DNA of 64,000 nt, from positions 682,001 through 746,000 of the forward strand of contig NZ_CP071795.1 of NCBI RefSeq assembly GCF_017498485.1. Direction: 5' to 3'. The position numbers were made by a program, and so were the translations under genes. The notes beneath the pieces were generated by a model that saw nothing but the letters and a program-made list of their open reading frames with translations, did no database searches and was not told the DNA's origin. Below, piece after piece: positions 56,910-64,000 of the stretch (its first letter is position 1; each line of letters starts with the position of its first letter). This DNA is from Polaribacter batillariae. Lineage in GTDB: Bacteria > Bacteroidota > Bacteroidia > Flavobacteriales > Flavobacteriaceae.

Positions 56910-59801
56910 ATGATTAAAAAATTACTTTTTTTCACTTTTTTTATAAGTTCTTTTTTCCTAAATGCTCAAGTATCACTTAATGTTAGTGCCATTGAGGTTG
57001 ATGAACCTGTTACAATTACTGTAAATATTAATAGTACAGATAGTAATTGTAATGGTTTAAGCAATCCTTCTAAAATATACATGCATTCTGGTATTGGAGA
57101 CAAAACAAATGCTTTTGGATTTAGTGTTGTTGGAAACTGGGGGCAAGATGATGGTATTGGCGAAATGACATCTAATGGAGATGGTACTTATAGCATCACA
57201 ATTACACCACAAACCTACTATAGCTTAACACAAGCTCAAGCAGATAACGCTGCTCAAATAGGAATGGTTTTTAGAAATGCAGACGGTTCTCAAGAATTAA
57301 AAGCATCAGGTTGTAACGATTTTATTTTTCCTGTAGGAAAAGTACAGATTTCCATTACAAACCCTACAAAAAATCAAGTTTTAGTAAGCTCTGGAGACAA
57401 CCTAACAGTTTCTGCAACTATTAGTTTTCAAGGTTCAACAACTGTTCAGGGTACTTTTGAAATATTTTACAATAGCGTTTCAGTTGCTACAGGTACATGT
57501 GGTTTTCCTGCATGTAATGCAACCATTACAAACATTACAGAAAGCGGTACTGTAAGATTTGTAGGTACAGCACCAAGCTCCACAGAAAGTGGTGAGGCTA
57601 GTTTTGAAGTGATTGTAGCTCCAACTGTTGTTGAAGAAGCAATTCCGAGTGGACTATTAGATGGCATCAACTATCACTCAGATTCTACAAAGGCAACATT
57701 GGTTTTAACTGCACCTAATAAAGATTTTGTACAAGTCGCTGGTAGTTTTAACAACTACGCTCCTACTGCTGCAGATGTAATGAAAAGAGATCCAAGTACA
57801 GGAAAATATTGGTTAGAAATTAACGGTTTAACTTCAGGAAAAATAGAAACCTATCAATATTGGGTTTTTGACAAAACACCAATTGCAAATTCACCTTCTA
57901 TTGTAAAAACTGCAGACCCATATTCAACTTTAGTTTTATCACCTTTTGATGACCCTGGAATTTCTTCAAATTCATATCCAAACATACCAAGTTATCCTTC
58001 TGGTCAAGAAAGAGAGGTTACTGTTTTACAAACTGGTCAAACACCTTACAATTGGCAAGTAACTAACTTTAACGCGCCAAAAGAAGAAGATTTAATTATT
58101 TACGAAGTTTTAGTTAGAGATTTTGATGCAAACAGAAATTATCAAGATTTAATAGATAGAATCGATTATTTTAAGAATTTAAACATCAATGCTATTCAAC
58201 TAATGCCAGTAATGGAATATGAGGGAAATGAAAGTTGGGGTTATAATACGTCATTTCATATGGCATTGGATAAATTTTATGGAACTGAAGCTAAGTTTAA
58301 AGAATTTATTGATGTTTGTCATCAAAACGGAATTGCAGTTATTTTAGACGTTGCCTTAAACCATGCATTTGGTAGAAATCCATTAGTTAGAATGTGGATG
58401 AATGATCCAGATAACGATGGTTGGGGAGATCCAAGTAGTGAAAACCCATATTTTAATGAAACCGCAAGACATAGCTACAATGTTGGTAGTGATTTTAATC
58501 ATCAAAGTGCTCTAACACAAGAATATACAAAAAGAGTGGTAAAACACTGGATAGAAAATTTTAATATTGATGGTTTTAGATGGGATCTTACCAAAGGTTT
58601 TACACAAAACTGCTCAGGAAGTGATGAAACTTGTACAAACGCTTATCAACAAGATCGTGTAGATGTCTTAAAATCTTATGCAGATTATTCATGGTCTTTA
58701 GACCCAGAACATTATGTTATTTTTGAACATTTAGGTGGACAAAATGAAGAAAAAGAGTGGGCAAATTATCGTCTTGCAGAAGGAAAAGGAATTATGATGT
58801 GGGGAAAAATGACAGACTCTTACAGTCAATTATTAATGGGTTATAGCTCAAACTCTAACATTAGCGGAATTGGACATAAATCTCGTTCGCAATTTAACGG
58901 ACCAAGACTTATTGGCTACCCTGAAAGTCATGACGAAGAAAGAATCATGTACAGAGCTGTTAACTTTGGTAATAGTGCAGTATCTAGCCATAATGTAAAA
59001 GACTTAAATACAGCGTTATCTAGAATGTCTGCAATTGGTGCTTTTAGCATAACAATTCCAGGACCAAAAATGTTATGGCATTTTGCAGATTTAGGAATGC
59101 AAAATTCAATTTTTACTTGTAACAACGGAATTGTAAATGAACCAGGAGGAACAGATGGAGACTGTAAATTAGACACAAAACCTCAACCACAATGGTCTGA
59201 AAATTGGATTTCAAACGTAAATCGAAAGAAAATTTATGATGATTGGGCAAGAATGAATGCACTAAAAATAAACGAACCTGTTTTTGAAGGAGATTATACA
59301 ATTACTTCTGGTTCATTAACACCAAGAATTGATATCTTCGATACAAGTATTCCTACAACATCACTAAGAAATGTAGTTATATTGGCAAATTTTGATGTTG
59401 TTGTACAAACTATAAATACAAATTTCCCTTTTGCTGGAGATTGGATTGACTTAATGGACCCAACAAATAACACAACCTATTCAGCTAGTTCTATTACATT
59501 GCAACCTGGAGAATTTAAAATATTTGGTAATCAACTAGCAACATTATCTACTGAAGACAATCGTTTAGAAAATAATTTGGTTCGTTTATATCCAAATCCA
59601 ACCAGTAAAAAATTCTCTTTATCAAAAAGTGTAGAAAATGTTTCAATTTTTGATATTACTGGCAAAAAAGTAAAAGAATTTACGAATAATACGATTCAAA
59701 AAAACGTGTTTTTAGTAAATGACTTAAATACAGGTATTTATTTTGTTAGAATTAAACAAGATTTAAACAAAATTATTACCAAAAAATTAATTATTAACTA
59801 A
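56910..59801 (+). CDS. T9SS-exported surface GH13 alpha-amylase
   Basis: A 963-residue extracellular enzyme that starts glucan breakdown. After the signal peptide (about 1-20, SFFLNAQ) come a beta domain (about 25-150), an Ig-like domain (about 150-245), and a CBM48/E-set module (about 258-345, FVQVAGSFNNYAP). The GH13 barrel (about 385-800) carries DVALNHAFG (about 479), GFRWDLTKGF with the nucleophile Asp (about 560), VIFEHLGGQ with the acid/base Glu (about 606) and GYPESHDEER with the Asp (about 671). The C terminus (about 885-963, LVRLYPNPTSKKF ... KKLIIN) is a T9SS type A sorting domain, so it is secreted or surface-attached. In SusG's place within this locus. Confidence 0.93.
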   Translation: MIKKLLFFTFFISSFFLNAQVSLNVSAIEVDEPVTITVNINSTDSNCNGLSNPSKIYMHSGIGDKTNAFGFSVVGNWGQDDGIGEMTSNGDGTYSITITPQTYYSLTQAQADNAAQIGMVFRNADGSQELKASGCNDFIFPVGKVQISITNPTKNQVLVSSGDNLTVSATISFQGSTTVQGTFEIFYNSVSVATGTCGFPACNATITNITESGTVRFVGTAPSSTESGEASFEVIVAPTVVEEAIPSGLLDGINYHSDSTKATLVLTAPNKDFVQVAGSFNNYAPTAADVMKRDPSTGKYWLEINGLTSGKIETYQYWVFDKTPIANSPSIVKTADPYSTLVLSPFDDPGISSNSYPNIPSYPSGQEREVTVLQTGQTPYNWQVTNFNAPKEEDLIIYEVLVRDFDANRNYQDLIDRIDYFKNLNINAIQLMPVMEYEGNESWGYNTSFHMALDKFYGTEAKFKEFIDVCHQNGIAVILDVALNHAFGRNPLVRMWMNDPDNDGWGDPSSENPYFNETARHSYNVGSDFNHQSALTQEYTKRVVKHWIENFNIDGFRWDLTKGFTQNCSGSDETCTNAYQQDRVDVLKSYADYSWSLDPEHYVIFEHLGGQNEEKEWANYRLAEGKGIMMWGKMTDSYSQLLMGYSSNSNISGIGHKSRSQFNGPRLIGYPESHDEERIMYRAVNFGNSAVSSHNVKDLNTALSRMSAIGAFSITIPGPKMLWHFADLGMQNSIFTCNNGIVNEPGGTDGDCKLDTKPQPQWSENWISNVNRKKIYDDWARMNALKINEPVFEGDYTITSGSLTPRIDIFDTSIPTTSLRNVVILANFDVVVQTINTNFPFAGDWIDLMDPTNNTTYSASSITLQPGEFKIFGNQLATLSTEDNRLENNLVRLYPNPTSKKFSLSKSVENVSIFDITGKKVKEFTNNTIQKNVFLVNDLNTGIYFVRIKQDLNKIITKKLIIN

Positions 59802-59817
59802 CTTAAAATTTTAAAGC

Positions 59818-61956
59818 ATGAAAAAAAATTATATTTTAACAATTGCTAGTGTACTTTTTTGCTATGCTTTCCAAGCTCAAACATTTCAAACTTGGAGAGA
59901 CGATTCTGGCACAGGAGATAATTCATGGCAAAACTCAGTAAATTGGTGGAATTTCCCAAACCCTTCACCTATTGTATTTGGACAACAAGAATGGGACAAC
60001 AATCATTTGCCTGAGCAAGTTAACTCTTCAGATATCAGCACTTGGAGGTTCCTATATAAAGCAGGAGCCTCAGATCCTCATACTTTTACAGGGAATCAAA
60101 TAAGTTTTTTTGATTTTAGTGGAGATGACCCACAAATATTAAATCAATCTTCTGCAACTCATATAATAAATAATGCTATTATTGGTGACCCAGATGCAAC
60201 AGATCCTTTAAAAGTTTTAATTGATGGAACTGGTGGATTAACTTTTGGTGGAACGATAAATAATCAAGGATGGTTAGATATTAATGGAAGTACAGCAACA
60301 GCTTCATCTACTATATTTAATGGAGTGATAAGTGGTACAGGAGGAGTTACGAAAGAAAATGTAAATATTTCTCTTATATACAAAGCAGACAATACATACT
60401 CTGGAGCTACTAACATAAATAACGGACAACTAGTATTAGAAGGTGATTTAACAAACAGTGATGTAAGTGTTGGAGCTAATGGTAGTTTACAAGTTTCTGA
60501 AAATGTAACAATTAAATCGTTAACAATTGCTGCTGGTGGTAGTGTAATTATTGATTCTGATAAGTCACTTACTATTTTAAATAATTTAGTTAATAATGGA
60601 ACTTCTTTTAATATTAACTCTGGTGCTTCATTAATTGTAAATGGTACATCAACAGGAAACATTTCTTACAATTTAAACATTGCAGACACAAATTGGCATT
60701 TAATTTCTTCTCCAGTTATTGGTGAAGAATATAATGATGCTTGGATAGCTTCAAACTCAATAGCCTCAGGTGTTTCAGTAGCAACTAACAGAGGTATTTC
60801 TACTTACGATAATGATGTTGATGCTAATGGAAATTGGGTATATTATACAACTGGTGGTGCAGATACACCATTTGCATCAGGTTTAGGATATTCTATGTTA
60901 AGAAGCGCTTCTGGTACTTATACTTTTACAGGAACTTTAAAAACTGATGATACTCCTTTAACGATCACTCAAGGTTTTTCTGGAGCAAACAAGTGGAATT
61001 TAATTGGAAATCCTTATCCTTCTTATATTGATATTGATGCATTTTTAACAGCAAACGCCTCTCAACTAAGTGGTCCAAATGAATCTATTTATGTTTATAA
61101 TGGTACTTCATTTGCACCATTAACAACAGGCTACATACATCCTGGACAAGCCTTTTTTGTAAATTCTGACGTGATAAGTTTAACTGATAACATTAGCATT
61201 ACAGAAGCAATGCAAAGTCATCAAACTGGTGTTACTTTTTACAAAAGCGTTAATACCTCTATCAACTTAAAAATATCTGATGGTACTAAAAATGCAAACA
61301 CCGAAATAAATTATTTTGCAAACAAAACAAAAGGTTTAGATCGTAGATTTGATATCGGTAGTTTTACTGGAGTTTCTAATAATGGCAAAAATAATCTAGC
61401 AGTATTTACACAGTTATTAGAAGGTAATAATGGAATTAATTTCGTTCGTCAAGCATTACCAAATAAAGATTTTGAATCTATGATTATTCCAGTAGGTGTA
61501 ACTGCAGAAGCTGGTAAAGAAATTACATTTACTGCAGAGGCTTTAAATTTACCAACAGGTTTAAAAGTTTACTTAGAAGATAAAACTACAAATACCATAA
61601 CTCGTTTAGATGAAGTAAACTCTAAATACAAATTAACGTTATCTGAAAAAGTTGATGGTACAGGAAGGTTCTTTTTACACACAAAAACATCAGCAGTATT
61701 AAGTACAGATAATGATTTATTATTAAATTCTATTAAAATTTTTAAAACGAATAATTCTACATTAAAAATTTCTGGTTTACCTGAAGGAAAAACTACTTTA
61801 TCACTATATAATTTACTAGGTAAAAAGTTAGTAAATACAACTTTTAATTCTAGCGACTCAAATGAGGTGAATTTACCAAAATTGGCTACTGGAGTTTATT
61901 TAGTAAACTTAGAAACTGAAAATGGTAAACTAAACAAAAAAATAATTTTAGAATAA
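59818..61956 (+). CDS. T9SS-exported beta-strand repeat protein
   Basis: A 712-residue secreted protein of unknown role. It has a signal peptide (about 1-20, CYAFQAQ), then an autotransporter-type passenger-associated repeat region (about 150-285: NTYSGATNINNGQLVLEGDL; SLQVSENVTIKSLTIAAGGS) expected to form a beta-helix, a SSPV...GNPYPS module (about 295-400) shared with the protein at 3929, and a T9SS type A sorting domain at the C terminus (about 635-712, ending NKKIILE). No catalytic residues are evident. It follows the amylase by 16 bases and probably shares its transcript; a glucan-binding or surface-display role is inferred. Confidence 0.85.
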   Translation: MKKNYILTIASVLFCYAFQAQTFQTWRDDSGTGDNSWQNSVNWWNFPNPSPIVFGQQEWDNNHLPEQVNSSDISTWRFLYKAGASDPHTFTGNQISFFDFSGDDPQILNQSSATHIINNAIIGDPDATDPLKVLIDGTGGLTFGGTINNQGWLDINGSTATASSTIFNGVISGTGGVTKENVNISLIYKADNTYSGATNINNGQLVLEGDLTNSDVSVGANGSLQVSENVTIKSLTIAAGGSVIIDSDKSLTILNNLVNNGTSFNINSGASLIVNGTSTGNISYNLNIADTNWHLISSPVIGEEYNDAWIASNSIASGVSVATNRGISTYDNDVDANGNWVYYTTGGADTPFASGLGYSMLRSASGTYTFTGTLKTDDTPLTITQGFSGANKWNLIGNPYPSYIDIDAFLTANASQLSGPNESIYVYNGTSFAPLTTGYIHPGQAFFVNSDVISLTDNISITEAMQSHQTGVTFYKSVNTSINLKISDGTKNANTEINYFANKTKGLDRRFDIGSFTGVSNNGKNNLAVFTQLLEGNNGINFVRQALPNKDFESMIIPVGVTAEAGKEITFTAEALNLPTGLKVYLEDKTTNTITRLDEVNSKYKLTLSEKVDGTGRFFLHTKTSAVLSTDNDLLLNSIKIFKTNNSTLKISGLPEGKTTLSLYNLLGKKLVNTTFNSSDSNEVNLPKLATGVYLVNLETENGKLNKKIILE

Positions 61957-61981
61957 ATACGAGAATTAAAATTTTTAAAAG

Positions 61982-62161
61982 ATGAAAAAAAATATCAAAA
62001 ATAAAGTAGAAAATACTCAAGAAATTTCTCGTAAAGATGCTCTGAAAAAAATAGGTAATTACGGAAAATACGTAGCATTAACTGCACTTGGAACTTATAT
62101 GATTTTAAATCCACAAAAGGCACAGGCACAAAGTCCTGAAGCACCAGGAACAGGATTTTAG
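61982..62161 (+). CDS. Small exported peptide precursor, 59 residues
   Basis: A 59-residue open frame with ATG at 61982 and TAG at 62159-62161, 25 bases after the T9SS protein and before a terminator, so it is likely the last gene of that transcript. A long polar N-region ends in SRKDALKK (about 16-23), reminiscent of a twin-arginine signal (SRRxFLK) with one Arg changed to Lys. A hydrophobic stretch (about 30-43, YVALTALGTYMILN) and the cleavage-like AQAQ (about 47-50) follow, leaving the predicted mature end SPEAPGTGF, nine residues. Similar small proteins seem familiar beside secreted flavobacterial proteins, but I know no function. Gene reality is supported by operon position and signal-like design. 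Confidence 0.65.
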   Translation: MKKNIKNKVENTQEISRKDALKKIGNYGKYVALTALGTYMILNPQKAQAQSPEAPGTGF

Positions 62162-62185
62162 TTACATTGTTCATATTTTATTTTA

Positions 62186-62214
62186 AACCCAAAAATGCAC
62201 ATTTTTGGGTTTTT
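62186..62214 (+). terminator. Rho-independent terminator after the small peptide gene
   Basis: AAACCCAAAAATG pairs with the nearby ATTTTTGGGTTT (62201-62212) across a CAC loop, then TTTT follows. It ends the amylase-peptide transcript. Confidence 0.8.
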
Positions 62215-62347
62215 ATGTTAAATAGCATCACTAGTGCCCATTCAAAATAATAATACCAAAAAATATTTCAAGTAAATCTGTACTATTTTTAATATGTGAC
62301 CAATCTGTAAAATATGTTTCTAATTTTTTTGGGGAGAGTTTATATTC

Positions 62348-62380
62348 TTGTAAGTATTAAATAATTTATTATTATCTTTG
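62348..62380 (+). promoter_or_regulatory. Promoter of the Asp-repeat secreted protein
   Basis: TTG at 62348-62350, a 22-base spacer and TATCTTTG at 62373-62380 (followed by C). The start site would be near 62386, 36 bases before the ATG at 62422. The rest of the 260-base gap (62162-62421) holds only the terminator and AT-rich DNA. Confidence 0.6.
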
Positions 62381-62421
62381 CAATCTCCCCCAAAACCTAA
62401 TAAAATTAATAGTCATTCATT

Positions 62422-64000
62422 ATGAAAAATACTTTTTTATCAGTATTTGAATTTGGGGAAATTCAAAACTCATTTAAAAAAAGCACAAGAGCTATTTGTT
62501 TTTTTGCCATTTTAACTCTTTTAAGCTTTAACATTCAATCGCAAACCATTCCAAGTACTGGGTCTTCTGCAACAACTTGTGGAGATTGTACACCTACAGG
62601 TTGGTTCGATACTGGAGGTACTCCAGATATTTCGAACAGAACTATAACAGGTGGTTTAGGTTCTACTGGTGGGCAAGCAACTTGGGCAAACGCACCTCTT
62701 CCTCTTCCTCCATTAGGGCACTCTACTTGGATTACACTTAGAGATATTGGTCCAGATTTCCCAGAAGAATCTGTAACAACAAAAATAGGAGGTTTAATCG
62801 CAAACAAATATTACGAAGTTACTATTTATGCAATGACAAACTTATCCAATCAAGATGGAGGTCCTGGTAACAATCAATATTATGCCGGCACTTATATGGA
62901 TAAGTTCGATTATCAGATAGACACTAATCCAAGACAAACAATTACATCTATTTCTAAAGAAAAATGGGGTGTTGCAAAAACTTTTTTTATTGGTACACCA
63001 GATGCAAATGGAGAGGTTAGTATTACACTATACCCAAGAAGTGATGGAGGCTACACTGCTGCAAACCTAAACACTGAGTTATTAGAAGTGGTAAATATTG
63101 CGGTAGGAGTTAATGCAGTAGATGAAGTAGATACAGACAAAGATGGTATTCCAGATACAATAGATATAGATGATGATAATGACGGAATTATAGATACTGT
63201 AGAAACAACTGTAGGCGGCATTACTTACGATCCATTAGGCGATGAAGATGGAGATAAATTACCAAACTATTTAGATAGTAAAGACGACAATGGCACAGGT
63301 GATGGAAGCAACACAAATTATGATGATATTAATGGAGATGGCATACCCAATATTTTCGATTTTGATAATGATGGAATTCCAAACCATTTAGATTTAGATG
63401 CAGACGGTGATGGAATTCCAGATATTATAGAAGCCCAATCTACAACTGGTTACATCGCTCCAAATGGAGTGGTTGGCGCAAATGGTTTAGATAGTGCTTA
63501 CGAAAGTGGAGATGATACAGCGAGTGCAAATGGTTTAGGCGGTGTTGGAGGCGCAGGTCTCATTAATTTTGAGGGCAGTGGAAATCCAGACTATTTAGAT
63601 TTAGATTCAGATGGAGATGGAGTTTCAGACACTATGGAAGCCAATATAACCCTTACAGGAGAAGTAGGTATTAATGGTTTAGATAACGCTTACGACAATG
63701 CAGATAGTTATACAGACCCCAATGGAAGCTTTGACAATACTCAATTAAACAACTTTCCAAATACAAATGTAGCAGATTCTCCAGATGATGTTAACTGGAG
63801 AGACGCAACAACATCTTCTGGAAAAGATACCGATTTAGACGGCATACCAGACTCTGTAGATATAGACGACGATAACGATGGTATTATAGATACAGTAGAA
63901 TGTGCAACATCAAATGTTAGCACAAGCAATGCCTCTGCAATACAAAGCAGTGTAGGCGTTACAAACCCAACATTTGCAATTGGCTCTAATAATTCTAGAG
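62422..64000 (+). CDS. Large secreted protein with Asp-rich (TSP3-like) repeats, truncated by the window end
   Basis: The first 526 residues of a frame that runs past the window, so its length and C terminus are unknown. The N terminus is MKNTFLSVFEF with a delayed hydrophobic segment (about 27-40, CFFAILTLLSFNIQSQ), an unusually long n-region for a signal peptide. Residues about 45-230 form a beta-rich domain with paired Cys (TTCGDCTPTGWF). From about 236 come many thrombospondin-3/Asp-type calcium loops: [49 protein letters not shown], and again DTDLDGIPD. A T9SS sorting domain is expected beyond 64000. Adhesin-like structural role is inferred. Confidence 0.85.
   Translation, partial: MKNTFLSVFEFGEIQNSFKKSTRAICFFAILTLLSFNIQSQTIPSTGSSATTCGDCTPTGWFDTGGTPDISNRTITGGLGSTGGQATWANAPLPLPPLGHSTWITLRDIGPDFPEESVTTKIGGLIANKYYEVTIYAMTNLSNQDGGPGNNQYYAGTYMDKFDYQIDTNPRQTITSISKEKWGVAKTFFIGTPDANGEVSITLYPRSDGGYTAANLNTELLEVVNIAVGVNAVDEVDTDKDGIPDTIDIDDDNDGIIDTVETTVGGITYDPLGDEDGDKLPNYLDSKDDNGTGDGSNTNYDDINGDGIPNIFDFDNDGIPNHLDLDADGDGIPDIIEAQSTTGYIAPNGVVGANGLDSAYESGDDTASANGLGGVGGAGLINFEGSGNPDYLDLDSDGDGVSDTMEANITLTGEVGINGLDNAYDNADSYTDPNGSFDNTQLNNFPNTNVADSPDDVNWRDATTSSGKDTDLDGIPDSVDIDDDNDGIIDTVECATSNVSTSNASAIQSSVGVTNPTFAIGSNNSR

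Noticed and set aside
62535..62807. Reverse-strand frame in the truncated secreted gene
   Set aside because: The forward frame is open from 62422 to the window end with a promoter and signal-like start; the reverse frame is low-complexity Pro/Val sequence.

Overview
The window is AT-rich chromosomal DNA from a member of the Bacteroidota, most likely a marine Flavobacteriaceae (Polaribacter-like; the genus is a guess). The support is TAnnTTTG-type -7 promoter boxes, type IX secretion (T9SS) C-terminal sorting domains, SusC/SusD pairs, short REP-like palindromes between genes, and flavobacterial family choices such as DUF3822 next to rsmD and DUF6702. I saw no tRNA, rRNA, CRISPR array, insertion sequence or prophage. 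No gap between genes exceeds 300 bases; the largest is about 260 bases at 62162-62421.

Layout. 1-9.2 kb: pyrG (CTP synthase), yidC (membrane insertase), then a 1761-residue T9SS-exported multidomain protein. 9.4-16.1 kb: cysteine desulfurase, a Smr-domain protein, an ArsC/LMW-phosphatase-like protein, two tandem PPK2 polyphosphate kinases, an LpxR-like outer-membrane protein, and a RecD-like helicase broken by one base in a homopolymer. 16.1-18.6 kb: a hypothetical membrane protein, a DUF3822 protein and rsmD in a tight operon, then a small acidic protein. 18.6-26.9 kb: a MATE exporter facing a likely operon tpx-dgkA-ftsK-lolA-lptF/G-ribB (envelope and housekeeping). 26.9-35.2 kb: pepE, a lipocalin-like lipoprotein, a frameshifted gene beside its intact paralogue, a DUF6702 protein and two tandem M1 metallopeptidases.

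35.2-62.2 kb is a complete alpha-glucan (starch/glycogen/maltodextrin) utilisation locus in two divergent arms around a LacI-type regulator. The rightward arm is susC-susD-susE-susF, a T9SS-exported GH13 amylase, a T9SS-exported beta-strand-repeat protein and an unannotated 59-codon exported peptide. The leftward arm is lacI, an MFS sugar transporter, beta-phosphoglucomutase, a GH65 maltose phosphorylase, GH13, GH31, GH13 and GH13. The inferred flow is: surface amylase cuts the polymer, SusCDEF binds and imports oligosaccharides, periplasmic GH13/GH31 lipoproteins and exported enzymes shorten them, MFS imports maltose, GH65 phosphorolyses it to glucose plus beta-glucose-1-phosphate, and PgmB makes glucose-6-phosphate. 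A near-perfect LacI-type operator lies just upstream of the susC promoter.

The window ends inside another large secreted protein rich in Asp-type (thrombospondin-3-like) calcium-binding repeats. The most unusual items are the 59-residue peptide whose predicted mature form is about nine residues, the operator placed upstream of (not within) the susC promoter, several -7 boxes so close to ATG that the transcripts would be leaderless, nested REP palindromes inside the catabolic operon, and two single-base homopolymer frameshifts.
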